Of a stretch of DNA of 11,776 nucleotides, positions 1-7,627 are shown one piece after another. Every line of letters begins with the position of its first letter. Positions within the stretch are counted from its first letter, which is position 1. A program made the position numbers and the translations under genes. The stretch comes from Bacteroidales bacterium (GTDB taxonomy: Bacteria; Bacteroidota; Bacteroidia; Bacteroidales; Paludibacteraceae): contig CAAFXN010000259.1 of NCBI GenBank assembly GCA_900766775.1, positions 1-11,776 on the forward strand. The letters run 5' to 3'. The notes beneath the pieces are model-generated. The model saw nothing but the letters and a program-made list of their open reading frames with translations, had not been told where the DNA came from and ran no database searches.

Positions 1-58
1 AGAAGATGATGAGCGCTTAGCGCAATTATTATATAAACTGATAAAAGAAGAAAAATGA
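1..58 (+). CDS. 3' end of an unidentified gene upstream of sufE
   Basis: A frame starting at base 2 is open to a TGA at 56-58 and gives 18 C-terminal residues ending LLYKLIKEEK. The stop overlaps the sufE ATG at 55 in an ATGA junction, which usually means co-transcription and translational coupling. The tail is charged and helical but too short to assign to a family. It is called a gene because of the open frame and the tight overlap; it could be fortuitous. Confidence 0.5.
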   Translation, partial: EDDERLAQLLYKLIKEEK

Positions 59-480
59 TGACTATCAACGACATACAAGACGAGATTATCGAAGAGTTCA
101 GCAGTTTTGACGACTGGATGGACCGCTATTCGCTGCTGATTGATTACGGGAACGGGCTGGAGCCGTTTCCCAAGGAGGCACGCACAGAGCAGAACCTGAT
201 TGACGGCTGCCAGTCGAAGGTGTGGTTCACCGCCCGCGTGGAAGACGGCAAGATTATCTACCAAGGCGACTCGGACGCCATACTGGTGAAGGGTATCGTG
301 GCGCTACTCATCCACGTGCTGAGCGGGCACACGGCAAGAGAGATTGTGGACGCAGACCTTTATTTTATCGACCGTATCAGCCTGCGCGAGCACCTCTCCC
401 CCACCCGCAGCAACGGGCTCGTTGCCATGCTCAAGCAGATGCGCGAGTATGCGATGGCGTTCCTTGCATTAGAAAAATAA
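55..480 (+). CDS. sufE: SufE family cysteine desulfurase sulfur acceptor
   Basis: SufE takes persulfide sulfur from the cysteine desulfurase SufS and passes it to the SufBCD scaffold for Fe-S cluster assembly in the cytoplasm. The 141-residue product has the usual family length. Its diagnostic segment is LIDGCQSKVWF, in which Cys52 matches the acceptor cysteine of E. coli SufE (GCQSQVW motif). An N-terminal helical stretch with the FSSFDDWMDRY pattern and the later LLIHVLSGHT segment also fit the family. ATG codons at 55 and 58 are both possible; the first overlaps the upstream stop and follows an A/G-rich AAAGAAGAAAA stretch. No suf scaffold genes are visible in this window. A terminator follows at 525-560. 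Confidence 0.93.
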   Translation: MMTINDIQDEIIEEFSSFDDWMDRYSLLIDYGNGLEPFPKEARTEQNLIDGCQSKVWFTARVEDGKIIYQGDSDAILVKGIVALLIHVLSGHTAREIVDADLYFIDRISLREHLSPTRSNGLVAMLKQMREYAMAFLALEK

Positions 481-524
481 GCACCCGTCGGCGCTTTGTT
501 GCGCCCGATGGATGACCTGTGCAG

Positions 525-560
525 CAAACGTGTCTATGGATTTAGGCACGTTTGTTTTTT
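525..560 (+). terminator. Rho-independent terminator of sufE
   Basis: CAAACGTG (525-532) pairs perfectly with CACGTTTG (547-554) around a 14-nt loop and is followed directly by six T (555-560). It lies 45 bases after the sufE stop codon on the same strand. Confidence 0.8.
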
Positions 561-576
561 CTTCTATGTTCGTCGC

Positions 577-664
577 CGACCTGCGGGAGACCTGCGGACG
601 ACCTGCGGTAATGTTCCGATAGGCCCGCGACCGACCCGCGATAGACCCGCGACCGACCCGCGAA
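577..664. repeat. 11-nt-period minisatellite, 8 units
   Basis: Eight consecutive 11-nt registers can be laid out from 577 to 664, for example CGACCTGCGGG, AGACCTGCGGA, CGACCTGCGGT, then CGACCCGCGAT, AGACCCGCGAC and CGACCCGCGAA. Unit four (AATGTTCCGAT) is divergent but keeps the spacing. The period is close to one helical turn. The array sits in the sufE-clpB spacer, downstream of the sufE terminator. Confidence 0.85.
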
Positions 665-758
665 AATATGAGGGCATGCCATTTTGACGGAAAAGATGGT
701 CTGTTGTTGCGTATCTACTGCCATTTTGTCATATCGATTGCGGTTTGGCACAAAAGTT

Positions 759-842
759 GAACACTACTGACTGAACAGGCACTGCCCAACACAAAGTGAA
801 GAACACGAAGTGCCTAACATAAAATGACTAACATACAATTTT
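759..842. repeat. Degenerate 14-nt tandem repeat leading into clpB
   Basis: Six 14-nt registers run from 759: GAACACTACTGACT, GAACAGGCACTGCC, CAACACAAAGTGAA, GAACACGAAGTGCC, TAACATAAAATGAC, TAACATACAATTTT. The next register already includes the clpB ATG. The shared core is AACAnnnAnTG. The same core (AACACGAAGT) forms the 14-nt unit inside the methyltransferase gene at 8195-8332, so the two arrays look related. Confidence 0.75.
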
Positions 843-846
843 AACT

Positions 847-2997
<2,151 letters not shown>

Positions 2998-3016
2998 AGA
3001 AAGGAATGAATAAACT

Positions 3017-3127
3017 TATAATTATCATGTAATTATTCATTAATTACTTATGGGAAAGTGGTATGCAACGCCATTAATGGTTAATTACATGATAATTATA
3101 TGTTAAAATAGACACGATAATTATATG
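3017..3127. repeat. 19-bp inverted repeat plus 12-bp direct repeat before the patatin gene
   Basis: The AT-rich arm at 3017-3035 is the exact reverse complement of 3082-3100 (19 bp, 46-base spacer), and the spacer contains the perfect palindrome CCATTAATGG (3072-3081). The 12-mer GATAATTATATG occurs at 3091-3102 and again at 3116-3127, where it ends on the patatin ATG. There is no T-tract, so a terminator is unlikely. An operator or a structured 5' leader for the downstream gene is possible. Confidence 0.7.
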
Positions 3128-3985
3128 CAAAAAACGGAGACAATGAAACTCGGATTAGTATTAGAAGGCGGCGGTATGCGGGGAATCTACACCTGCGGCA
3201 TACTCGATGTGATGATAGAGAAAGGCTTTGAGCCCGATGTCCTCTGCGGTACGTCCGCAGGGGCATTGTTCGGTATTAACCTCCCTTCCAAGCAGAAAGG
3301 GCGCGCCTATCGCTACAACTACAAGCACTGTGTTGACCCCAACTATGTGTCGCTGCGTTCCCTTATCAAAACGGGCAATATGGTCAATGTGGACTTTGCG
3401 TACAACCGTATCCCCAACGAGTTAGCCCCCTTCGATGAAGAGACCTACGAGAAGTCCAAGACCAAAGTCTTCGCCACGGTAACCAATGTGCGGACGGGCA
3501 AGGCAGAATACAAACTCATTGAGAACTGCTATGAGCAAATCGATTGGCTGCGGGCGTCCGGCTCGCTGCCCTTCATCTCCCATCGCGTCAGAATCAACGG
3601 CGAAGAGTACTTGGATGGAGGACTGGTGGATAACATTCCGCTGGATAAAGCGTTTGAAGAAGGCTGCGACAAGGTGGTCGTGGTGCTCACCCGCCCCATG
3701 GAGTTTCGCATGAACGAACCGCTCTACCTGCCCAGCAAGATTTTCTACCCAAAAGAGAAGAACTTGCAGGCAGCACTCAAGGTGCGCAGCGAGAACTACC
3801 ACAAGCGCCTTGCGCAGATACGCGCCTTGCAGAAAGAGGGCAAAATCTTCGTCTTCTCCCCGGAGACAATCCTTCCTATCCGCCGTCTTGAGCGTAACCC
3901 CATGCATATCAAAGCCATCTACAAAATCGGCCTCCGCGACGCCACCACCCGCTGGCAAGAGTTAGAGGAGTATTTGAAGAAGTAA
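3125..3985 (+). CDS. Patatin-like phospholipase (YjjU-type)
   Basis: Patatin-family enzymes are Ser-Asp dyad lipid acyl hydrolases. The 286-residue product has the oxyanion-hole loop GGGMRG (15-20), the nucleophile elbow GTSAG with Ser44 (42-46), and the catalytic Asp164 in DGG (164-166). The C-terminal part, including the KIGLRDAT segment, fits small bacterial YjjU-type patatins. There is no signal peptide or membrane helix, so the protein is probably cytoplasmic. The start is ambiguous. ATG 3125 lies on a repeated GATAATTATATG motif; Met7 at 3143 follows GGAG at only three bases and begins just before the conserved LGLVLEGGG strand. The gene is 127 bp downstream of clpB with a hairpin-rich spacer, so co-transcription is uncertain. 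The lipid substrate cannot be predicted. Confidence 0.88.
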   Translation: MQKTETMKLGLVLEGGGMRGIYTCGILDVMIEKGFEPDVLCGTSAGALFGINLPSKQKGRAYRYNYKHCVDPNYVSLRSLIKTGNMVNVDFAYNRIPNELAPFDEETYEKSKTKVFATVTNVRTGKAEYKLIENCYEQIDWLRASGSLPFISHRVRINGEEYLDGGLVDNIPLDKAFEEGCDKVVVVLTRPMEFRMNEPLYLPSKIFYPKEKNLQAALKVRSENYHKRLAQIRALQKEGKIFVFSPETILPIRRLERNPMHIKAIYKIGLRDATTRWQELEEYLKK

Positions 3986-3994
3986 AAAGAATTG

Positions 3995-4025
3995 AGGCTG
4001 TCAAACTACTGGAGTTAGACAGCCT
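3995..4025. terminator. Hairpin after the patatin gene, possible bidirectional terminator
   Basis: AGGCTGTC (3995-4002) pairs perfectly with GACAGCCT (4018-4025) around a 15-nt loop, ten bases past the patatin stop. There is no T-run on the plus side. Read on the minus strand, the stem is followed by CAATTCTTTTT, so it may serve leftward transcripts better. Confidence 0.5.
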
Positions 4026-4046
4026 TCATAGTAAGGACGATTCTCA

Positions 4047-4161
4047 CAAAAGCCCCAACGGGGCGACATAAAACAGCGTAGGGGCTCGCCCCTATGTATA
4101 AATCCCTCAAAATTTGAATTAAGTGCCATATCTTAATTTATAGCAATAGGGCACGCCTATC
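4047..4161 (-). ncRNA. Candidate small RNA from the minus-strand palindrome promoter
   Basis: The minus strand carries TTTG (4199-4196), a 20-nt spacer and TACCTTTG (4175-4168), a good Bacteroidota promoter, so a transcript should start near 4161. Its first bases would fold as ATAGG/CCTAT (4160-4146). Two further hairpins follow: TAGGGG/CCCCTA (4094-4079) and GCCCC/GGGGC (4064-4052), the last trailed by TTTT (4051-4048). This gives about 115 nt with three stems and a weak intrinsic terminator, and no open frame of note. The paired G/C hairpins also resemble dispersed REP-like elements of Bacteroidota, so the promoter could simply have landed next to one. Confidence 0.35.
4052..4094. repeat. 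REP-like pair of G/C hairpins
   Basis: Two compact hairpins lie 14 bases apart: GCCCC-aac-GGGGC (4052-4064) and TAGGGG-ctcg-CCCCTA (4079-4094). The layout resembles short dispersed intergenic hairpin repeats that I recall from Bacteroidota genomes. Only one copy is present in this window, so dispersal cannot be shown here. Confidence 0.5.
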
Positions 4162-4164
4162 GGG

Positions 4165-4238
4165 CTGCAAAGGTACACTTTTTTTTTGAATTATGCAAAT
4201 GCACTTGCATAATTCAAAAAAAAAGTGTACCTTTGCAG
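4165..4238. promoter_or_regulatory. Perfect 34-bp-arm palindrome with divergent promoters
   Basis: Bases 4165-4198 are the exact reverse complement of 4205-4238, with only six bases (ATGCAC) between. Each arm includes a run of nine T or A. On the plus strand CTTG (4204-4207), a 20-nt spacer and TACCTTTG (4228-4235) form a promoter for the GSCFA gene, with a predicted start near 4242. On the minus strand TTTG (4199-4196), a 20-nt spacer and TACCTTTG (4175-4168) form an equal promoter pointing left. The symmetry makes both promoters nearly identical in strength and in any regulator site. Confidence 0.75.
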
Positions 4239-4281
4239 AACAATTATAAATTATGGAAAGAGGGCTACCGCTCTGACCAAT

Positions 4282-5298
4282 ATGGACCTGCAGACTGTTG
4301 TACATATTGCGCCATCGGCGTGGAAGATAAGTTACCAAGACCATATCCTGCTCTTGGGTTCTTGTTTCTCGGACAGCATGGGCGAGAAAATGGACTGCTG
4401 TTACCTGCCTCACACCTCGAACCCGTATGGCACGCTCTACAACCCGTTGTCCATCGCGCAGGCGATAGAGACTCAGTCGGAAGAGCCTTGGATTGTCCGG
4501 AACAAAGGATTGTACCACAGCCTGTTGCGGCACGGTTCTTTCTCGAATACGGACGAGACGCGTGTACGCGAGGCGTTGGCGGCGAGCCGCGAGCAGATGG
4601 CGCAGGCTTTGGCGAAAGCAACGGTGGTCATCATCACCTTCGGCACAGCGTGGGTGTATGAATACGAGCGGCGCGTAGTGGCGAACTGCCATAAGTTACC
4701 ATCGTCTGCGTTCACGCGCAGACGACTGACAGTCAGCGAGATAGTAGCAGCGTGGAAGCCTATCTTGGCGCGCTACAAAGACAAGCATTTCATCTTCACC
4801 GTGTCGCCCATACGGCATGTGAAAGACGGGTTACATGAGAACCAAGTCTCAAAAGCCATATTGCTGGAGGCGGTGGAGGAACTGACAAGAAAAGACCCTC
4901 CCCGCCCCTCCATGACCCCCTCCGACTCCCCCTACAGAGGGGGAGAGGAGAAGAATCTACCTTCGTCTATTGATACTAATTCTTCTCCCTCCCTTTGTTG
5001 GGAGGGTCGGGGGGTCTCCTACTTTCCCGCCTATGAGATAGTGTTGGACGAGTTGCGCGACTACCGCTTCTATGCGGAGGACATGGTGCACCCCTCGGCG
5101 CAAGCGGTGCAGTATGTGTGGGAACGATTCGTCAGCACATACATGAGCCCGCAGACGCTGCAAGACATGCAGACGCTACACCGTTTCTATCAGAAGAAAC
5201 ACCATCGTATCCTCCACCCCGACAGCGAAGAGAGCAAGCGCTTCCTTCAACAACTGGCAGAAGAAGAAAAGAAACTGAAAACAATGTTTAATTTGTAA
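4282..5298 (+). CDS. GSCFA domain protein (SGNH-like) with an in-frame repeat insert
   Basis: GSCFA-domain proteins are Bacteroidota-enriched relatives of the SGNH hydrolase/acyltransferase fold, and their substrate is generally unknown. The 338-residue product shows the name motif LLLGSCFSDSMG (GSCF at 26-29, Ser27 the candidate nucleophile), FTVSPIRH (172-179) and a C-terminal AEDMVHP with Asp267 and His270 as the usual SGNH acid and base. ATG 4282 is chosen because an upstream in-frame GTG at 4225 lies before the predicted transcription start near 4242. Residues about 204-246, between EELTRK and the conserved YFPAYEI segment, are Pro/Ser/Gly-rich and encoded by a hairpin element. Without it the protein would be about 295 residues. 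There is no signal peptide. The helicase gene starts 12 bases after the stop, so the two are probably one operon. Confidence 0.85.
   Translation: MDLQTVVHIAPSAWKISYQDHILLLGSCFSDSMGEKMDCCYLPHTSNPYGTLYNPLSIAQAIETQSEEPWIVRNKGLYHSLLRHGSFSNTDETRVREALAASREQMAQALAKATVVIITFGTAWVYEYERRVVANCHKLPSSAFTRRRLTVSEIVAAWKPILARYKDKHFIFTVSPIRHVKDGLHENQVSKAILLEAVEELTRKDPPRPSMTPSDSPYRGGEEKNLPSSIDTNSSPSLCWEGRGVSYFPAYEIVLDELRDYRFYAEDMVHPSAQAVQYVWERFVSTYMSPQTLQDMQTLHRFYQKKHHRILHPDSEESKRFLQQLAEEEKKLKTMFNL
4893..5019. repeat. C/G-rich inverted hairpin element inside the GSCFA gene
   Basis: The element is built from two inverted copies of a hairpin unit. The left unit contains CTCCCCCT/AGGGGGAG (4926-4933 and 4938-4945); the right contains CCCTCCC/GGGAGGG (4987-4993 and 5000-5006). 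AGAAGAAT on the inner left side is mirrored by ATTCTTCT on the inner right side. Both outer ends read GGGTC or GGGGTC outward. The element is open in the host frame and adds about 42 codons. The minus strand of the left half has several G-runs suited to a G-quadruplex. Confidence 0.75.
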
Positions 5299-5310
5299 TT
5301 ATCCCCCCGC

Positions 5311-7467
5311 ATGGCAATTGTCAATTTGTCAAATTCCCCCATGTCTCCTTACGAATTAGCATACGAATATGTGTTGCGTACGAACCGCTGTATCTTTCTC
5401 ACGGGAAAGGCGGGTACGGGCAAGACGACACTGCTCAGGCGCCTGCAGGTGGAATGCCCGAAGCAGACGGTAGTGATAGCGCCCACGGGGGTGGCAGCCA
5501 TCAATGCCGAAGGGACAACTATCCACTCGCTCTTCCAACTGCTGCCGCAACTCTTCCTCCCCACGCCCGCCGCGCGCAAGCAACTCTTCGCCGAGATGCA
5601 ACTGCGGAAAGCCAAACTGCGCCTGTTGCGCAACATAGAGTTGCTGGTGATTGACGAAGTGAGTATGGTGCGCTCCGACCTGCTGGACACTATCGACGCC
5701 GTGCTGCGCCATGTGCGCCATCGTCAGGGGCTCCCCTTCGGCGGCGTGCAGGTGCTCTTTATTGGAGACCTCTACCAACTCTCGCCCGTCGCGCGGGAGC
5801 AGGAATGGCAGATGTTGCGCGAATACTACGACGGACCCTATTTCTTCCAAGCACGCGTCTTCCAAGAGGTGCTGCCCGTATATATCGAACTCGACCATGT
5901 CTATCGCCAGCACGACATACAGTTTATCGACCTGCTCAACGAAGTGCGCGACAACCGCCTCAGCCCGCAGTCGCTGAAAATACTCAACAGCCGTTACCAA
6001 CCCGATTGGCAGCCGCGCGAGGGAGAGCCTTTTCATATCACCCTCTCCACGCATAACCACAAAGTGGACGAACGGAACGCTGTGGAGTTCAACAAACTCA
6101 CCGCCCCCATCAAGGAGTATCACGCAACTATCAAGGGCACTTTCCCCGAGTCGTTGTACCCGCTTGACCCTGTCTTGCGCCTGAAAGCGGGGGCGCGGGT
6201 GATGTTCACGCGCAACGATTCCTCGCCCGAGAAACAGTACTACAACGGCAAGTTAGGGATAGTAAGCGAGTGCGACGACGAGCATATCCTCGTCATAAGC
6301 GACGAGGGAGAGGAGATAACGATGCATACCGAGACATGGGAAAACATCCGCTACACCACGGTACCCAACTCCGACGAGGTGCAGTCGGAGATAGCCGGCA
6401 CCTTCACGCATATCCCGCTGCGCCTCGCATGGGCGGTTACTATCCACAAGGCGCAGGGGCTGACCTTCGAGCATGTGGTGATAGACGCGGCAGACGCTTT
6501 CGCCGCGGGGCAGGTGTATGTCGCCCTTTCGCGTTGCCGCTCGCTGGAGGGCATTGTCCTGCTCAGCCCTATCCCCGAGAGCGCGCTCTCTAACGCACGC
6601 GAGGTCTTGCGGTTCACCGCCGCACAACCTACTTTAGAAGCCGTTGCCGACAGGCTGCAGCACTCTCGGCAGGATTACCTCTTGCTCCTGCTGTCCGACC
6701 TCTACGACTTCCGCGACCCGCTCCTGGCGCTCGAGCAGGTGCAGCGCGGTGTGGAAGCGACCAACTCCTTCAACCTGGAAGAGACCCGCGCCTACCTCAC
6801 GCGCCTGCAACAAGCCATGCAGGCGGAGCAGCAGGTGGCTGAGACCTTCCGAAAGCAGATACACGCCCTCATCGCCCGAAAAGACTGGGAACGGCTGCAG
6901 CAACGCTTGCAGGCAGCACGGGGCTATTTCGCACCGCGACTGCAGCAACTATGCGATATTATCAAAGCGTCCCCAGCCTACACCGACAACAAGCAGGACG
7001 GCATGGACTACGAAGAACGCATGGTCGAACTCCACACCGACCTCGCACGCAAGCAGTGGCTCATGCAGCAGATCGCCGAGACAAAAGGGAAGTCCACCTT
7101 TAAGGGGGATTTAGGGGGTCCCGAGAATTGGATAACCACCCTCTTCCAAGCACGCAAGCAGTTTACCCCGCCGAGAATCAAACTGACCACCAAGGCGGAG
7201 AAAGACCTACCGCAGATGGAGTCCGACCACCCGCAACTGCTCAAACAACTGCACGCGCTGCGCCGCAGGGTGGCTGAAGAGCAGGGTGTGGCAGACCAAA
7301 TCTACCGCGTAGCCGCTACCAAGACGCTCGTAGAAATTTCCAACCGACTGCCCCGTACCAAGAAAGAGATGCTCGCCGTCAAAGGCATGGGAGCCAAGAA
7401 ATACGCCCTCTACGGCGAGCAGGCACTGGAGATGGTGAAGAAGTATCTAAGGAAAAACAACGAATAG
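5311..7467 (+). CDS. RecD/PIF1-like superfamily 1B DNA helicase with HRDC-like C-terminus
   Basis: This is a 5'-3' type SF1B helicase expected to unwind DNA in replication or repair. The 718-residue protein has Walker A GKAGTGKT (32-39), Walker B LLVIDEVSM (111-119), motif III GDLYQLSP (152-159), motif V TIHKAQGLTFE (377-387) and motif VI VYVALSRCRS (402-411). The region 440-590 is helical and Gln-rich. The last 70-80 residues (about 640-710) with the LPRTKKEMLAVKGMGAKKY pattern resemble an HRDC or helix-hairpin-helix DNA-binding domain, as in Bacteroidota homologues of this helicase. ATG 5311 and Met11 (5341) are both possible starts, and no Shine-Dalgarno is visible. Residues about 594-604 (STFKGDLGGP) are encoded by a small repeat and are probably an insertion. 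The gene follows the GSCFA gene by 12 bases. Confidence 0.9.
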   Translation: MAIVNLSNSPMSPYELAYEYVLRTNRCIFLTGKAGTGKTTLLRRLQVECPKQTVVIAPTGVAAINAEGTTIHSLFQLLPQLFLPTPAARKQLFAEMQLRKAKLRLLRNIELLVIDEVSMVRSDLLDTIDAVLRHVRHRQGLPFGGVQVLFIGDLYQLSPVAREQEWQMLREYYDGPYFFQARVFQEVLPVYIELDHVYRQHDIQFIDLLNEVRDNRLSPQSLKILNSRYQPDWQPREGEPFHITLSTHNHKVDERNAVEFNKLTAPIKEYHATIKGTFPESLYPLDPVLRLKAGARVMFTRNDSSPEKQYYNGKLGIVSECDDEHILVISDEGEEITMHTETWENIRYTTVPNSDEVQSEIAGTFTHIPLRLAWAVTIHKAQGLTFEHVVIDAADAFAAGQVYVALSRCRSLEGIVLLSPIPESALSNAREVLRFTAAQPTLEAVADRLQHSRQDYLLLLLSDLYDFRDPLLALEQVQRGVEATNSFNLEETRAYLTRLQQAMQAEQQVAETFRKQIHALIARKDWERLQQRLQAARGYFAPRLQQLCDIIKASPAYTDNKQDGMDYEERMVELHTDLARKQWLMQQIAETKGKSTFKGDLGGPENWITTLFQARKQFTPPRIKLTTKAEKDLPQMESDHPQLLKQLHALRRRVAEEQGVADQIYRVAATKTLVEISNRLPRTKKEMLAVKGMGAKKYALYGEQALEMVKKYLRKNNE
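7091..7121. repeat. Short G-rich repeat insert inside the helicase gene
   Basis: The stretch reads AGTCCACCTTTAAGGGGG followed by ATTTAGGGGGTCC. CC(A)CCTTTA faces AAGGGGG as an imperfect hairpin, and the end TTAGGGGGTC matches the GGnGGGTC ends of the larger elements in the neighbouring genes. It encodes about ten in-frame residues (STFKGDLGGP) between the helical region and the HRDC-like tail. I recall near-identical dispersed sequences from other Bacteroidota, but that needs a search. Confidence 0.65.
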
Positions 7468-7540
7468 AGCATTTATCATTCTGCTATAAAAATGCAAGAA
7501 TAATAAACAAAATGTCATTTTCGAGGGTACGCGTTCCGCC

Positions 7541-7595
7541 GTTACCCTTGCGTTACCCTTGCGCTACCCTTGAGCAACCCCTGCGCTACCCTTAC
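7541..7595. repeat. 11-nt tandem repeat, 5 units
   Basis: GTTACCCTTGC occurs twice exactly (7541-7551, 7552-7562), followed by GCTACCCTTGA, GCAACCCCTGC and GCTACCCTTAC, each 11 nt. The array fills part of the 160-bp spacer before the methyltransferase gene and ends 32 bases before its ATG, so it probably lies in or near the promoter or leader. No clear TAnnTTTG promoter or terminator was found in this spacer. Confidence 0.9.
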
Positions 7596-7627
7596 AAAGA
7601 CAGAGAATAGCCTCAAAAAGTATCAAA

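Larger units (their letters stand above)
481..846. other. Intergenic region between sufE and clpB, repeat-rich
   Basis: No gene is supported in these 366 bases. From left to right the region holds a small GGCGC/GCGCC hairpin (490-505), the sufE terminator (525-560), an 11-nt-period GC-rich array (577-664), a short unique stretch, and a degenerate 14-nt-period array (759-842) that reaches the clpB start codon. Short open frames across it are shadows of the GC-rich repeats. No remnant of a ClpB N-terminal domain was recognised here. Confidence 0.7.

Noticed and set aside
481..846. A hidden or frameshifted ClpB N-terminal domain upstream of clpB
   Set aside because: The spacer contains a terminator and two repeat arrays, the clpB frame is stopped at 829-831, and no frame encodes a recognisable N-domain segment.
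3422..3958. A 178-codon minus-strand frame
   Set aside because: It is antisense to the patatin gene, whose GTSAG and DGG motifs fix the coding strand.
4225..4281. GTG start extending the GSCFA protein by 19 residues
   Set aside because: It lies inside the palindrome arm, upstream of the transcription start predicted from TACCTTTG at 4228-4235. The conserved fold begins after ATG 4282.
4138..4692. A 184-codon minus-strand frame spanning the palindrome
   Set aside because: It is antisense to the GSCFA gene and crosses the promoter palindrome; no recognisable motif.
7469..7495. GCATTT/AAATGC hairpin after the helicase as a terminator
   Set aside because: The stem is only six A/T-rich pairs with a 15-base loop and no T-run.
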